DNA of 64,000 bases, from NCBI RefSeq assembly GCF_003143855.1, contig NZ_QFRK01000002.1:248001-312000 (forward strand), read 5' to 3'. Position numbers and translations under genes: made by a program. Below are positions 52,518 to 61,719 of this stretch, one piece after another. How positions within the stretch are numbered: the stretch's first letter is position 1; each line of letters opens with the position of its first letter. The notes under the pieces were generated by a model, which saw only the letters and a list, made by a program, of their open reading frames with translations, was not told the DNA's origin and made no database searches. This DNA is from Streptomyces sp. NWU339 (lineage in GTDB: Bacteria > Actinomycetota > Actinomycetes > Streptomycetales > Streptomycetaceae).

Positions 52518-53333
52518 ATGTGCGGACGGTATGCAGCGAGTCGCAGGCCCGAGGATCTCGTGGAGATCTTCGAAATCCAGAAGTGGGAGCCGGAGGAGAC
52601 CCTGGAGCCCGACTACAACGTGGCCCCCACCAAAGAGGTCTTCGCCGTCCTGGACCGCGTGGTGAAGGACGCGGACGACCCGCGGCCGGTTCGGCAGCTG
52701 CGGAAGCTGAAATGGGGCCTCGTGCCGTCCTGGGCCAAGACGCCCGAGGGCGGGGCCCGGATGATCAACGCACGCGCGGAGACCGTGCACGAGAAGCCCT
52801 CCTACCACCGCGCCTTCGCCACCCGCCGCTGCATCCTGCCCGCCGACGGCTACTACGAGTGGGTCACCGGCACGCAGGAGCGGGAGCTGGAGGTCGAGGG
52901 CAAGAAGAAACGCCCCCGCAAACAGCCGTACTTCGTGACGCCGGCCGACGGCTCGGTGTTCGCAATGGCCGGACTGTACGAGTTCTGGCGGGACCGGACG
53001 CTGCCGGACGACCATCCGCGGGCCTGGTGGGTGACGTGCTCCGTCATCACCACCGAGGCGGAGACCACGCCGCTCGCGGTGCCCCCGGAGGAGGGCCCGC
53101 GGGCCCTGGCCGACATCCACCCGCGGATGCCGCTGATGCTCACGCCGGACCGATGGGACGCCTGGCTGGACCCCTCCCGGACCGACACCGAGGACCTGCG
53201 CGGGCTGCTCGCCCCGCCGTCCCCCGGACTGATGCGCGCCTTCCCGGTCTCCACGGCGGTCAGCAACGTCCGCAACAACGGCCCGGAGCTACTGAATGAG
53301 CTGGTCGCACCGGAAGAGGGCACACTCTTCTGA
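52518..53333 (+). CDS. SRAP (YedK/HMCES-like) abasic-site-shielding protein
   Basis: 271 residues. The catalytic Cys2 follows the initiator Met in MCGRYA, as required after Met removal. NARAETV, the Glu in YYEWV, and the His in [10 protein letters not shown] complete the active site. YedK/HMCES crosslinks covalently to abasic sites in single-stranded DNA. A Lys-rich insert ([11 protein letters not shown]) is present. CAGTGT ends 7 bases before the ATG with no SD. The next gene starts 1 base after the stop. Its mycobacterial counterpart (Rv3226c) also lies near aroA. Confidence 0.93.
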   Translation: MCGRYAASRRPEDLVEIFEIQKWEPEETLEPDYNVAPTKEVFAVLDRVVKDADDPRPVRQLRKLKWGLVPSWAKTPEGGARMINARAETVHEKPSYHRAFATRRCILPADGYYEWVTGTQERELEVEGKKKRPRKQPYFVTPADGSVFAMAGLYEFWRDRTLPDDHPRAWWVTCSVITTEAETTPLAVPPEEGPRALADIHPRMPLMLTPDRWDAWLDPSRTDTEDLRGLLAPPSPGLMRAFPVSTAVSNVRNNGPELLNELVAPEEGTLF

Positions 53334-53334
53334 T

Positions 53335-54150
53335 GTGACGAACGTGATGAACCTGACGAAAGTGAACAAGGAGCCTTCAGTCGAGACCGCCGAAGCCGTC
53401 GAGACCGCCGAAGCCGTCGAGACCGTCGAGACGGAAGCCGGTCCCGCCCGCATCACCTGGCACCCTGCCCGGCACGCCCCGCGCCTCGTCCTCGCGCTGG
53501 GGCACGGTGCCGGCGGCGGCATCGAGGCGCGCGATCTGAAAGCCCTGGCCGCCGTGCTCCCCGCGCACGGAGTGACCGTGGCCCTGGTCGAGCAGCCCTG
53601 GCGGGTGGCCGGAAAGAAGGTGGCGCCCGCGCCGAAGACCCTGGACCTCGCCTGGCGGGGCATCTGGCCCGCACTGACGAAGCCGGGCCTGCCGGTGATC
53701 TCGGGCGGGCGCAGCGCCGGAGCCCGCGTCGCGTGCCGAACCGCCGGCGAACTGGGCGCCCATGCCGTACTCGCCCTCAGCTTCCCCCTGCACCCGCCGG
53801 GCAGGCCCGAGAAGTCCCGCGCCGGGGAACTGCTCGGCGCCGCGGTCCCCACCCTCGTCGTGCAGGGCGGCAACGATCCGTTCGGCAAGCCCGGGGAGTT
53901 CCCCGAGTACGGGAGGGGCCGCGCACTGGGGGTCCCCTCAGGCGTTCAGCTCCGGGGGAGCACAGGTGCGAGGGCGGTGGTGGGAGACGGGTGGGCGTAC
54001 GAACTGGTCGAGGTGGCCCACGGTGACCACGGCTTCGGCGTTCCCAAGCGGGCGGACATCACGCAGGACGAGGCCCTGACGGTCGTCACCGACGTGGTCG
54101 TGCGGTGGGTCGACGCCCTCGGACGGCACCGGCCCGGCCCCCGCGGGTAA
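53335..54150 (+). CDS. alpha/beta hydrolase of the KANL3/Tex30-like type
   Basis: 271 residues from GTG 53335; ATG 53347 or GTG 53362 are possible starts, none with a good SD. The fold shows [15 protein letters not shown] at the oxyanion strand, the nucleophile Ser in [12 protein letters not shown], the acid region [11 protein letters not shown] and His in HGDHGFG, a full triad for dienelactone-hydrolase-like enzymes. The N-terminal 35 residues carry two perfect 18-base repeats (53383-53418). The stop lies 6 bases before the SigR promoter of sigR. Substrate unknown. Confidence 0.85.
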   Translation: MTNVMNLTKVNKEPSVETAEAVETAEAVETVETEAGPARITWHPARHAPRLVLALGHGAGGGIEARDLKALAAVLPAHGVTVALVEQPWRVAGKKVAPAPKTLDLAWRGIWPALTKPGLPVISGGRSAGARVACRTAGELGAHAVLALSFPLHPPGRPEKSRAGELLGAAVPTLVVQGGNDPFGKPGEFPEYGRGRALGVPSGVQLRGSTGARAVVGDGWAYELVEVAHGDHGFGVPKRADITQDEALTVVTDVVVRWVDALGRHRPGPRG

Positions 54151-54156
54151 AGCTTC

Positions 54157-54183
54157 GGGAATGTCCCGGCCCCCCGCGCTGTT
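54157..54183 (+). promoter_or_regulatory. SigR-dependent autoregulatory promoter of sigR (p2 type)
   Basis: GGGAAT (54157-54162), an 18-base spacer, and GTT (54181-54183) match the SigR consensus exactly. The transcript would start near 54191 and include the upstream start codon ATG 54248. A second candidate start signal, TATCCT at 54360-54365, lies between the two start codons but has no clear -35. Confidence 0.88.
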
Positions 54184-54247
54184 GACCCCGACGTATTCGC
54201 CGGTCACCGGCACCGGCACCGACGTCGTAGGAGAGGGAGTCCGCCGC

Positions 54248-54412
54248 ATGGGGTCGACGTATTGCCCGAGGCGCAGCAGCCGTGCCGACCTGGACTGGAC
54301 GGTGCTGCACGCGGCCAGGACCGCCCCTGTTCGGGCGGCGGGCGGACCGGATCGTCGTCTATCCTCCGATTCGAGTGGGACCGCTTCGGGTCGCACGACG
54401 ACTCTGGAGGAG
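54248..54412 (+). other. N-terminal extension of the long isoform SigR'
   Basis: ATG 54248 (AGGAGAGGG upstream) is in frame with GTG 54413 and exactly 55 codons before it. In S. coelicolor the SigR-dependent promoter makes a SigR' isoform with a 55-residue extension that is rapidly degraded by Clp protease. The extension here contains one Cys (CPRRSS) and many Arg and Asp residues. Confidence 0.75.
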
Positions 54413-55108
54413 GTGGGTCCGGTTCCCGGTACCGGCGCAGGGACCGAACACGGCCAGGCGGAGCAGCCCGAGGGCCGGGGCGGCAGGGGCGACAAGAACG
54501 CCGAATCGCCCGCGGAGCGCAACGCGCGCTTCGAGCGGGACGCCCTCGAATTCCTCGACCAGATGTACTCGGCCGCACTGCGCATGACGCGCAACCCGGC
54601 GGACGCCGAGGACCTGGTCCAGGAGACGTACGCCAAGGCGTACGCGTCCTTCCACCAGTTCCGCGAAGGCACGAACCTCAAGGCGTGGCTGTACCGGATC
54701 CTCACCAACACCTTCATCAACTCGTACCGCAAGAAGCAGCGTGAACCGCAGCGCAGCGGCGCCGAGGAGATCGAGGACTGGCAGATCGCGCGTGCCGCGT
54801 CGCACATGTCGACCGGTCTGCGCTCGGCGGAGTCGCAGGCGCTCGACCACCTGCCCGACTCGGACGTCAAGGAAGCGCTCCAGGCGATTCCCGAGGAGTT
54901 CCGCATCGCCGTGTATCTCGCGGACGTCGAGGGCTTTGCCTACAAGGAGATCGCCGACATCATGGGCACACCCATCGGTACCGTGATGTCCCGGCTGCAC
55001 CGTGGTCGCCGCCAACTGCGCGGCATGCTCGAGGACTACGCGCGCGAGCGCGGACTGGTCCCGGCGGGCGCCGGACAGTCGAACGAAGCGAAAGGCTCGG
55101 GGTCATGA
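54413..55108 (+). CDS. sigR: SigR, ECF sigma factor for thiol-oxidative stress
   Basis: 231 residues from GTG 54413, preceded by GGAGGAG; the first residues ([16 protein letters not shown]) match the known SigR start. Region 2 reads [20 protein letters not shown], and region 4 ends with [19 protein letters not shown]. SigR directs disulfide-stress genes (thioredoxin, mycothiol, mycoredoxin and others) with the consensus GGGAAT-N18/19-GTT. A long form from ATG 54248 is predicted. The stop overlaps rsrA, its anti-sigma factor (ATGA). Confidence 0.96.
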   Translation: MGPVPGTGAGTEHGQAEQPEGRGGRGDKNAESPAERNARFERDALEFLDQMYSAALRMTRNPADAEDLVQETYAKAYASFHQFREGTNLKAWLYRILTNTFINSYRKKQREPQRSGAEEIEDWQIARAASHMSTGLRSAESQALDHLPDSDVKEALQAIPEEFRIAVYLADVEGFAYKEIADIMGTPIGTVMSRLHRGRRQLRGMLEDYARERGLVPAGAGQSNEAKGSGS

Positions 55109-55458
55109 GCTGCGGAGAGCCGCACGAGACGGATTGCAGCGAGATCCTCGACCATCTCTACGAGTTCCTCGACCGTGAGATGCCGGATGCCGACTGCGTG
55201 AAGTTCGAGCACCACTTCGAGGAATGCTCGCCGTGCCTCGAGAAGTACGGACTCGAGCAAGCGGTGAAGAAGCTGGTCAAGCGGTGCTGCGGGCATGACG
55301 ACGTGCCGGGCGACCTGCGGTCCAAGGTCATGGGCCGACTCGACCTGATCCGCTCCGGCCAGGCCGTTCCCGATCAGGACGTCACGGCTTCTCCGGCCCA
55401 GGCCCCCCAGGTCTCCGAGCCGTCCCAGGTCCCGCAGGCCACGCCGCAGGAGTCCTGA
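55105..55458 (+). CDS. rsrA: RsrA, zinc redox anti-sigma factor
   Basis: 117 residues, coupled to sigR by ATGA. The ZAS motif is intact: Cys11, His37, Cys41 and Cys44, with additional Cys3, Cys31, Cys61 and Cys62, at the same positions I know for S. coelicolor RsrA. In the reduced, zinc-bound state it holds SigR; disulfide formation releases it. The C-terminal 35 residues are a Gln/Pro/Ala tail. A 212-base gap without clear signals follows. Confidence 0.96.
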   Translation: MSCGEPHETDCSEILDHLYEFLDREMPDADCVKFEHHFEECSPCLEKYGLEQAVKKLVKRCCGHDDVPGDLRSKVMGRLDLIRSGQAVPDQDVTASPAQAPQVSEPSQVPQATPQES

Positions 55459-55670
55459 GACCGGCCGCCCGACCGGTCGTATGGCAGCCCGACTCCGGCC
55501 GACCTGGAAACCGTTCCCCGAAAATATCCCCCGAAAGGGGAGCGACGTCACCCGTACGTGCTAATCCGCGGACTCTGGGCCCGCGGAAGCGTCGTTCGCC
55601 CCCCTAGGCTCCAGAACCTGACAGACGGCAGGCCGTCGAGCGCGGCAGGCACGGTCGGGGGGAGGGGCTC

Positions 55671-57083
55671 ATGGAGGCGTTACCGACGCGGGCCCGCGTG
55701 TATGTGGCCGGTGTCGCCGTGGCGGGCCTGCTCTGTCTGCTGCCGCCGCACGTCGCGCAGACCGTGCACGGCCTGCAGATGCCGCACGTTCCCTGGCGTG
55801 AGTTCGCCTCGCTCGCCGTGCTGTACGCATGCTGTGAGTGCCTCGTCCGGTCCCGGTACCTCGGTGTCCCGAATCCGGGCGGCACCTTCCATCCCGTGCT
55901 GCTGGCCGCGGCCTTCCTGCTGCCGCCGTCCGCTGCCGCGCTGGTCGCGCTGCCCGGCGCGCTGCTCACTCCGGTGGAACAGCGGCCGTTCCTCGCGCGG
56001 CGGATCTGGCGGGCCGCTCAGCTGACGCTCGCCGTGTGGGCCGCGAGCCGGGCGCACCAGGCGGCCGACGGCCGGGACGCGGTCGCGGCCGGTGACGTGC
56101 CGGCGGCGCTGGGCGCGGTCGGCGCCTCGGTGCTGGTGTTCTGCCTGCTCCTCACCCTGCTGGACCACGGCATCGTGGCGCTCACGGCCGGCGTGCCGCT
56201 TTGGCGCGGGAGCCCGGCCGCCTGGTGGCGGCTGTTCCTGCGGTCGCTCGCGCCGGTCACCGTGCACGGGCTCGCCGGACTGATGATGGCCCTGCTGTGG
56301 CGCGGCCCCTACGGGCCGGTGGCCGCGCTGCTCGTACTGCTGCCGATGTGTGTCTCGTGGTGGGCATTCGCCCAGTACCACCGGGAGCGGGCCGCCCACC
56401 AGGCGACGATCCGCGCGCTCGTGCAGGCCGTCGACATCAAGGACGGGTACACGCGCGGGCACAGTGAGCGGGTCGGGCAGGCCTCCACGATGATCGCGCG
56501 CGAGCTCGGCATGGACGACGAACGGACCGAGGTGCTGCGCTTCGCGGGCATCCTGCACGATGTCGGCAAGCTCGGTGTGCCCACCCGGCTGCTCACCAAG
56601 AACGGACCGCTGACCCCCGAGGAGCGGCGGGTGATCGAGCTGCACCCCGAGTACGGGCACGAGATGGTGCGGGGGATCTCCTTCCTGGGTGAGGCCCGCG
56701 CGGCGGTGCTGCACCATCACGAGCGGCTGGACGGAAGCGGCTACCCCTACGGGCTGGCGGGCGGTCAGATCCCGGAGTCCGCGCGGGTGGTGGCCGTCGC
56801 CGACGCCTTCGACGCGATGACCTCCACCCGGTCCTACAGCAGGGCCCGGCCGGTGCCCGTGGCGCTGGAGGAGCTCCAGCGGTGTGCGGGCGCCCACTTC
56901 GACCCGCGCATGGTGGAAGCGCTGGTACGGGCGATCGGCCGGGCCGGCTGGCATCCCGCGGTGACGGCCGAGGACGTCCGGCCCCCCGGCCCGCCCGCTC
57001 CCGCACCGGCCCCCGCCCCCGCTCCCGACGCCGCCCCCGGCCCCGCCGGACCCGTCGCCGACCAGCCCCGGGCCCGCCGATGA
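55671..57083 (+). CDS. membrane HD-GYP protein, probable c-di-GMP phosphodiesterase
   Basis: 470 residues; very strong SD (GGGGGGAGGGG). About six to eight membrane helices fill residues 5-235. The C-terminal HD-GYP domain has HD (His296, Asp297) in HDVGK and HHERLDGSGYP (His349, His350, Glu351, Asp354, Gly355, Gly357, Tyr358, Pro359), a full GYP motif, so it should cleave cyclic di-GMP. The tail is Pro/Ala-rich. The next gene overlaps by ATGA and encodes a related but degenerate protein. Confidence 0.92.
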   Translation: MEALPTRARVYVAGVAVAGLLCLLPPHVAQTVHGLQMPHVPWREFASLAVLYACCECLVRSRYLGVPNPGGTFHPVLLAAAFLLPPSAAALVALPGALLTPVEQRPFLARRIWRAAQLTLAVWAASRAHQAADGRDAVAAGDVPAALGAVGASVLVFCLLLTLLDHGIVALTAGVPLWRGSPAAWWRLFLRSLAPVTVHGLAGLMMALLWRGPYGPVAALLVLLPMCVSWWAFAQYHRERAAHQATIRALVQAVDIKDGYTRGHSERVGQASTMIARELGMDDERTEVLRFAGILHDVGKLGVPTRLLTKNGPLTPEERRVIELHPEYGHEMVRGISFLGEARAAVLHHHERLDGSGYPYGLAGGQIPESARVVAVADAFDAMTSTRSYSRARPVPVALEELQRCAGAHFDPRMVEALVRAIGRAGWHPAVTAEDVRPPGPPAPAPAPAPAPDAAPGPAGPVADQPRARR

Positions 57084-58330
57084 GCCTCCGGCTGCACACC
57101 CTCGTGCACGCATGCGCCGCCGTGCTCACCACCGGCTGTCTCGGCGCCACCCTGTGGAACGGGATCACGGAACGGGGCATCGCCCTCGCCTTCGGGGTGC
57201 TCGTCGCCGCCGGCGAACTCACCCGGCACAACGGGTCGCACATCCGTCAGGCCGCACCGCTCGCCGCGGCCGGGGCACTGGCGTACGCGCTGCTCGGTGA
57301 GGCCGACGGGCGGTCCACCCACCACGACGCGGCCCAGATCGTCACCGTGGTCCTCGCCGGCTCCCTGCTCGGCAGCGTGCCGCACGTCGGGCGCGGCCCC
57401 GGACCCGCACGCGACCACCTGGCCCGCCGGACACTCACCGTCGGGTTCGTCGCCGTGTGCTTCCAGCCCCTCTACGGCCGAGGAACGTTCGACGACTGGG
57501 GCGGCTCCGCCCACGCGCTGCTGCTGCTCGCCCTGCTGTCCCTGTCCACGCTCTGCGACGCCGTGCTCGCCGCCGCACTGGCCCACTCCCGCACCGGCCG
57601 GCCCTTCCCGCCGGCGCTGCGCGACGAGCTGCGGGCCCTGCCCGGCATCGGGGCCGCCGTCGTCGCGACGGGCGCGGTGATGGCACTCGGCGTCGCGGTC
57701 GTGGGACTCTGGGCGCTGCCCCTCCTGTCCGTGCCGCTGCTGCTCGCACAGCTGTCCTATCGGCGGTACGCCGCGGTCCGGGCGACCTACCGGCAGACCA
57801 TCACTTCCCTCGCGCGAGCCACCGAGATCGCCGGCTGCACCCCGGCCGGGCACGCCCGCAGGGTCGCCGAACTCAGCCAGTCGGTGGGCCGGGACCTGGG
57901 GCTGACCGAACCCGACCTGACGGTGCTGGAGTACGCCGCCCTGATGCACGACATCGGCCAGCTCAGCCTCGTCGACCCGGTGCCCGTGGGCGCCACCGCC
58001 GCCCTGTCCGTCCCGGAACAGCGGCGGATCGCCCTCCTCGGCGGCGCGGTGGTCCGCCAGACCGGCGTGGACCCGCGGGTGGCGGGGATCGTGGAGCGGC
58101 AGGCCGACCCCCACCGGGAGCAGCCACTGGCCGCGCGGATCGTCCGGGTGGTGAACGCGTACGACGAGAAGTCCCGGGCAGGAGGGCCCGGCGGGCCGCT
58201 CACGGCACTGGAGGAACTGCGGCTGGGTACCGCCGGGGAGTACGCGCCCCAGGTCGTCGAATCACTGGCCCGGGTGCTGTCCCGGGAACGCAGGGACCTC
58301 GGAGAACACGGAGACCGGTATGCGACCTGA
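57080..58330 (+). CDS. membrane HD-domain protein with degenerate GYP region
   Basis: 416 residues, translationally coupled to the HD-GYP gene. About seven membrane helices precede a C-terminal HD domain with His290-Asp291 in LMHDIGQ. Where HD-GYP proteins have HHExxDGxGYP, this protein has ERQADPHREQP, so the GYP residues and one metal His are gone. It may be inactive toward c-di-GMP or serve as a regulatory partner of its neighbour. The fold and gene pairing suggest descent from a duplication of the upstream gene. Confidence 0.85.
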   Translation: MSLRLHTLVHACAAVLTTGCLGATLWNGITERGIALAFGVLVAAGELTRHNGSHIRQAAPLAAAGALAYALLGEADGRSTHHDAAQIVTVVLAGSLLGSVPHVGRGPGPARDHLARRTLTVGFVAVCFQPLYGRGTFDDWGGSAHALLLLALLSLSTLCDAVLAAALAHSRTGRPFPPALRDELRALPGIGAAVVATGAVMALGVAVVGLWALPLLSVPLLLAQLSYRRYAAVRATYRQTITSLARATEIAGCTPAGHARRVAELSQSVGRDLGLTEPDLTVLEYAALMHDIGQLSLVDPVPVGATAALSVPEQRRIALLGGAVVRQTGVDPRVAGIVERQADPHREQPLAARIVRVVNAYDEKSRAGGPGGPLTALEELRLGTAGEYAPQVVESLARVLSRERRDLGEHGDRYAT

Positions 58331-58540
58331 GGGGATGAGGACATCGGCACGGGGGCGGCGCCGGGGTGCGAGGGCGGGTGCCGAGCGCGGCGAGAGCCGC
58401 GAACGGGACGGTCTTACCCGGCCCGGGGCTGGGTAACCCATGGGTAATGAGCGCCGTTCCGGCCGTACGTGGTTGGATGCGAAGGAGACGGTGTCCGGGG
58501 GGCTAGGCCGCCCACCGAACGGAACTGGCAGGCGGGAATC

Positions 58541-59521
58541 GTGAGGATCTTCGGCAAGGGACGGAACCGGCCCTCCGCCTCCTGGCGGCAGGCCACGGAC
58601 CGCGCGTTCACACTCATCGGCGACGGCCGGTACGAGGACGCGGGCGCGCTGCTGACCCGGGCCGCCGATCTGGAACCCTGGCTGTCGGAGTCCTGGTTCA
58701 ACCTCGCGCTGCTGCACAAGTTCCGGCACGACTGGGAGCAGGCACGGGCGGCGGGCCTCAGGGCCGTCGCGCTGCTCGACCGGGACACCGGGGCGCCCGA
58801 CTGGTGGAACGTCGGCATCGCCGCCACCGCCCTGCAGGACTGGCCGCTGGCCCGCCGCGCCTGGCAGGCCTACGGGCTCCGGGTGCCCGGGAGCCCCACC
58901 GGCTCGGGTGAGCCGCTCGGCATGGACCTGGGCAGCGCGGCCGTACGGCTGTCCCCGGAGGGGGAGGCCGAGGTCGTCTGGGGGCGGCGGCTGGACCCCG
59001 CGCGGATCGAGGTGCTGTCCATTCCGCTGCCGTCCTCCGGCCGCCGCTGGGGCGAGGTCGTCCTGCACGACGGGGTGCCGCACGGCGAGCGGAGCACGGT
59101 CGCCGGACACACCTACCCGGTGTTCGACGAGATCGAGCTGTGGGCGCCCTCACCCGTGCCGACCTGGGTGGTCCTGCTGGAGGCCGCCGGCGAGGCCGAC
59201 CGGGACGCCCTGGAGCAGCTGGCCGCGGACGCGGGATTCGCCGCCGAGGACTGGTCGTCCTCGGTGCGGCTGCTGTGCCGGATGTGCTCGGAGTCCCGGA
59301 TGCCGTCCGACGAGGGCGAGGGCGAGCACCTCGACCCGCACGACCACAGCGAGCCCGGACACCCCGGGCCGCTCGGCCACCGCACCGACGGGCAGCTGTG
59401 GGTGCCGGAGCGGGAGTGCGGGCTCGCCGCACCCGCCTCGCTGGTCCGCGGCCTGCTGGACGGCTGGGTCGCGGACAGCCCGGACTCACGCGACTGGCGG
59501 GACCTGGAAGAGGTTTGTTAG
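58541..59521 (+). CDS. TPR-containing protein
   Basis: 326 residues from GTG 58541 (weak GGCGGGAA upstream); an in-frame start at 58469 is less likely. Residues 15-115 show three TPR-like helix pairs ([20 protein letters not shown], then [20 protein letters not shown], then [21 protein letters not shown]). The rest is a beta-rich domain with [18 protein letters not shown] and a Cys pair (LLCRMC) plus a His-rich stretch ([14 protein letters not shown]) that may bind metal. No function is assigned. A TPR gene at this place is also what I recall from S. coelicolor. Confidence 0.85.
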   Translation: MRIFGKGRNRPSASWRQATDRAFTLIGDGRYEDAGALLTRAADLEPWLSESWFNLALLHKFRHDWEQARAAGLRAVALLDRDTGAPDWWNVGIAATALQDWPLARRAWQAYGLRVPGSPTGSGEPLGMDLGSAAVRLSPEGEAEVVWGRRLDPARIEVLSIPLPSSGRRWGEVVLHDGVPHGERSTVAGHTYPVFDEIELWAPSPVPTWVVLLEAAGEADRDALEQLAADAGFAAEDWSSSVRLLCRMCSESRMPSDEGEGEHLDPHDHSEPGHPGPLGHRTDGQLWVPERECGLAAPASLVRGLLDGWVADSPDSRDWRDLEEVC

Positions 59522-59645
59522 GCCGGCTGCCGGGGCCGCGCGCCGGGCGCAGACCACGTCGGGGACCGGGGCCGGCGAGGCGGCCGGTCACCGTACCCTG
59601 TATCAGCACCATCCCCCATGTTTTCCAGGAAGGCGTACGTCGGTC

Positions 59646-60296
59646 ATGGCTCAGCAGGACACCGATCAGCAGCACGCGGGCGTGCTCCCCGTCGACGACG
59701 AGGGGTACGTCATCGACACGGAGGACTGCGCCGAGCGCGAGGCCGCCTGGGTCGAGCGAGGCACCTCGCGACCGATCACCGTGGTCGGCAACCCGGTGCT
59801 GCACAAGGAGTGCAGGGACGTCACCGACTTCGGCCCCGAGCTCCAGCAGCTGGTCGCGGACATGTTCGCCAGCCAGCGCACCGCGGAGGGCGTGGGGCTG
59901 GCCGCGAACCAGATCGGCGTCGACCTGAAGGTCTTCGTCTACGACTGCCCGGACGACGAAGGTGTGCGTCACGCCGGGGTGGTCTGCAACCCCAAGCTGG
60001 TCGAACTGCCCGCCGAGAGGCGCCGGCTGGACGACACCAACGAGGGCTGCCTGTCGGTACCCACCGCGTACGCTCCGCTGGCCCGGCCCGACTACGCCGA
60101 GGTGACCGGTCAGGACGAGCAGGGCAACCCGGTCAAGGTGCGCGGCACCGGCTACTTCGCACGGTGTTTGCAGCACGAGACCGACCATCTCTACGGCTAC
60201 CTCTACATCGACCGGCTGTCCAAGCGGGAACGCAAGGACGCGCTGCGGCAGATGGCCGAGAACGAGCCGCGCTACCCCGTGGTCGCCAACGACTGA
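59646..60296 (+). CDS. def: peptide deformylase
   Basis: 216 residues from ATG 59646 (AGGAAGG 12 bases upstream). All three motifs are present: [18 protein letters not shown] with the metal ligand Cys135, and [10 protein letters not shown] with ligands His177 and His181 and catalytic Glu178. The N-terminal 40 residues before the catalytic domain are acidic. It removes the N-formyl group from nascent proteins. Streptomyces usually has several def genes. A 14-bp hairpin terminator lies at 60378-60413. Confidence 0.95.
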   Translation: MAQQDTDQQHAGVLPVDDEGYVIDTEDCAEREAAWVERGTSRPITVVGNPVLHKECRDVTDFGPELQQLVADMFASQRTAEGVGLAANQIGVDLKVFVYDCPDDEGVRHAGVVCNPKLVELPAERRRLDDTNEGCLSVPTAYAPLARPDYAEVTGQDEQGNPVKVRGTGYFARCLQHETDHLYGYLYIDRLSKRERKDALRQMAENEPRYPVVAND

Positions 60297-60633
60297 CCAC
60301 CGGGTCCTTCGCCCCCTGGAGCCCGGTGACCCCTGCCGCCGCTCAGGTCCCCCGGGGCACAGAACTCACCTGCGCACGGCGTCCGGTCCGGATTCCCTTC
60401 CGGACCGGACGCCGTTCGCCTTTCCGTCATGTGTTCGATCCCTCGACGGGTCATCAACCCTGAAATCAGCCACACAAGGGGAGAATCTCGGCACCGCGGG
60501 GTAGTGAATGGAGCAAATACGTCCCCAGGGCGGTCAGTTGTGGTGCTGAATGGAGGCGTGGGGATACGCACCGGCGCACGCCCGGCAGAGAGGACCGGGC
60601 ACATGTCAACTGGCGGCCGAGAGGGGATTGTTC
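60297..60633. other. intergenic region before eizA
   Basis: 337 bases. It holds the def terminator (14-bp stem, 60378-60391 with 60400-60413) and then about 220 bases with lower GC than the rest of the window, which must include the promoter of the albaflavenone pair. I see no well-formed -35/-10 pair and no supported ORF. Confidence 0.5.
60378..60413 (+). terminator. terminator after def
   Basis: Perfect 14-bp stem (60378-60391 with 60400-60413), 8-base loop, followed by a weak pyrimidine run. Confidence 0.75.
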
Positions 60634-61719
60634 GTGCATGCTTTGTCACACGGCACCACATCGAAACCGACCACCGTCTTGGTACCACAGGCGCTGTCTC
60701 TCCCGGTGATCGAGGCGGCGTTTTCCCGGCGACTCCATCCGTATTGGCCGAGGCTCCAGCAGGAAACCCGTGCGTGGCTGCTCGAAAAGCGGCTGATGCA
60801 GCCCGACAAGGTGGCCGAATATGCCGATGGCCTGTGCTACACGGACCTCATGGCGGGCTACTACACCGACGCGGCCGACGAGGTCCTGCAGGCGATAGCG
60901 GACTACAGCGCGTGGTTCTTCGTCTGGGACGACCGTCACGACCGCGACATCGTGCACGGCCGACCCGCCGCCTGGCGGCGGCTGAAGGACCTGCTGCACA
61001 CGGCTCTCGACAGTCCCACGGAGCACCTGCGTCACGAGGATCCACTGGTGGCCGGGCTCGCGGACAGCGTGCGGCGGCTGTACTCGTTCCTTCCGGACAC
61101 CTGGAACGCCCGGTTCGCCCGGCACTTCCACACGGTGATTGAGGCGTACGACCGGGAGTTCCACAACCGGACGGAGGGAATCGTCCCGACCGTCGAGGAG
61201 TACCTCGAACTGCGTCGGCTCACCTTCGCACACTGGATCTGGACCGATCTCCTGGAGCCGAGTGCGGGCTGTGAACTCCCGGACGCCGTACGGAAGGACC
61301 CGTCCTATCGGAAGGCGGCCCTGCTCAGTCAGGAATTCGCCGCCTGGTACAACGACCTCTGCTCGCTCCCGAAGGAAATAGCGGGTCATGAGGTGCACAA
61401 TCTCGGAATCAGTCTCATCGTCCATGAAGGGCTGACCCTCGAAGAGGCGGTCACCGATGTGCGGCGCCGCGTCGAGGAATGCATCACGGAATTCCTGGAT
61501 GCCGAAAAGAACGCCTTGAAGTTCGCCGACAGCCTCGACGACGGCACGGTGGGAGGAAAGGAAATGGGGGCCGCCGTGCGGGTCTGTCTCGGAAACATGC
61601 GGAACTGGTTCAGTTCCGTCTACTGGTTCCACCACGAGTCCGGCCGGTACATGGTCGACAGCTGGGACGACCGCTCCACGCCCCCGTACGTCAACAACGA
61701 AGCGGCAGGTGAGAAATGA
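60634..61719 (+). CDS. eizA: epi-isozizaene synthase (class I sesquiterpene cyclase)
   Basis: 361 residues from GTG 60634 (GAGGGG upstream), the same length as the S. coelicolor enzyme, which begins MHA..HGTT like this one. The metal motif is Asp99-Asp100-Arg-His-Asp103 (DDRHD), and the second metal triad is in NDLCSLPKE (Asn240, Ser244, Glu248). The late [12 protein letters not shown] segment is typical of bacterial cyclases. It cyclises farnesyl diphosphate to epi-isozizaene, the precursor of the antibiotic albaflavenone. Its stop overlaps the P450 gene by ATGA. Confidence 0.96.
   Translation: MHALSHGTTSKPTTVLVPQALSLPVIEAAFSRRLHPYWPRLQQETRAWLLEKRLMQPDKVAEYADGLCYTDLMAGYYTDAADEVLQAIADYSAWFFVWDDRHDRDIVHGRPAAWRRLKDLLHTALDSPTEHLRHEDPLVAGLADSVRRLYSFLPDTWNARFARHFHTVIEAYDREFHNRTEGIVPTVEEYLELRRLTFAHWIWTDLLEPSAGCELPDAVRKDPSYRKAALLSQEFAAWYNDLCSLPKEIAGHEVHNLGISLIVHEGLTLEEAVTDVRRRVEECITEFLDAEKNALKFADSLDDGTVGGKEMGAAVRVCLGNMRNWFSSVYWFHHESGRYMVDSWDDRSTPPYVNNEAAGEK

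Noticed and set aside
54161..54247. Possible still longer SigR from ATG 54161
   Set aside because: This ATG lies within the -35 element of the SigR promoter, upstream of the predicted transcript start, so it cannot be used by that transcript.
58418..58458. GGGTAAC/GGGTAAT repeats before the TPR gene as an operator
   Set aside because: Too short and only two copies; no regulator consensus that I know matches.
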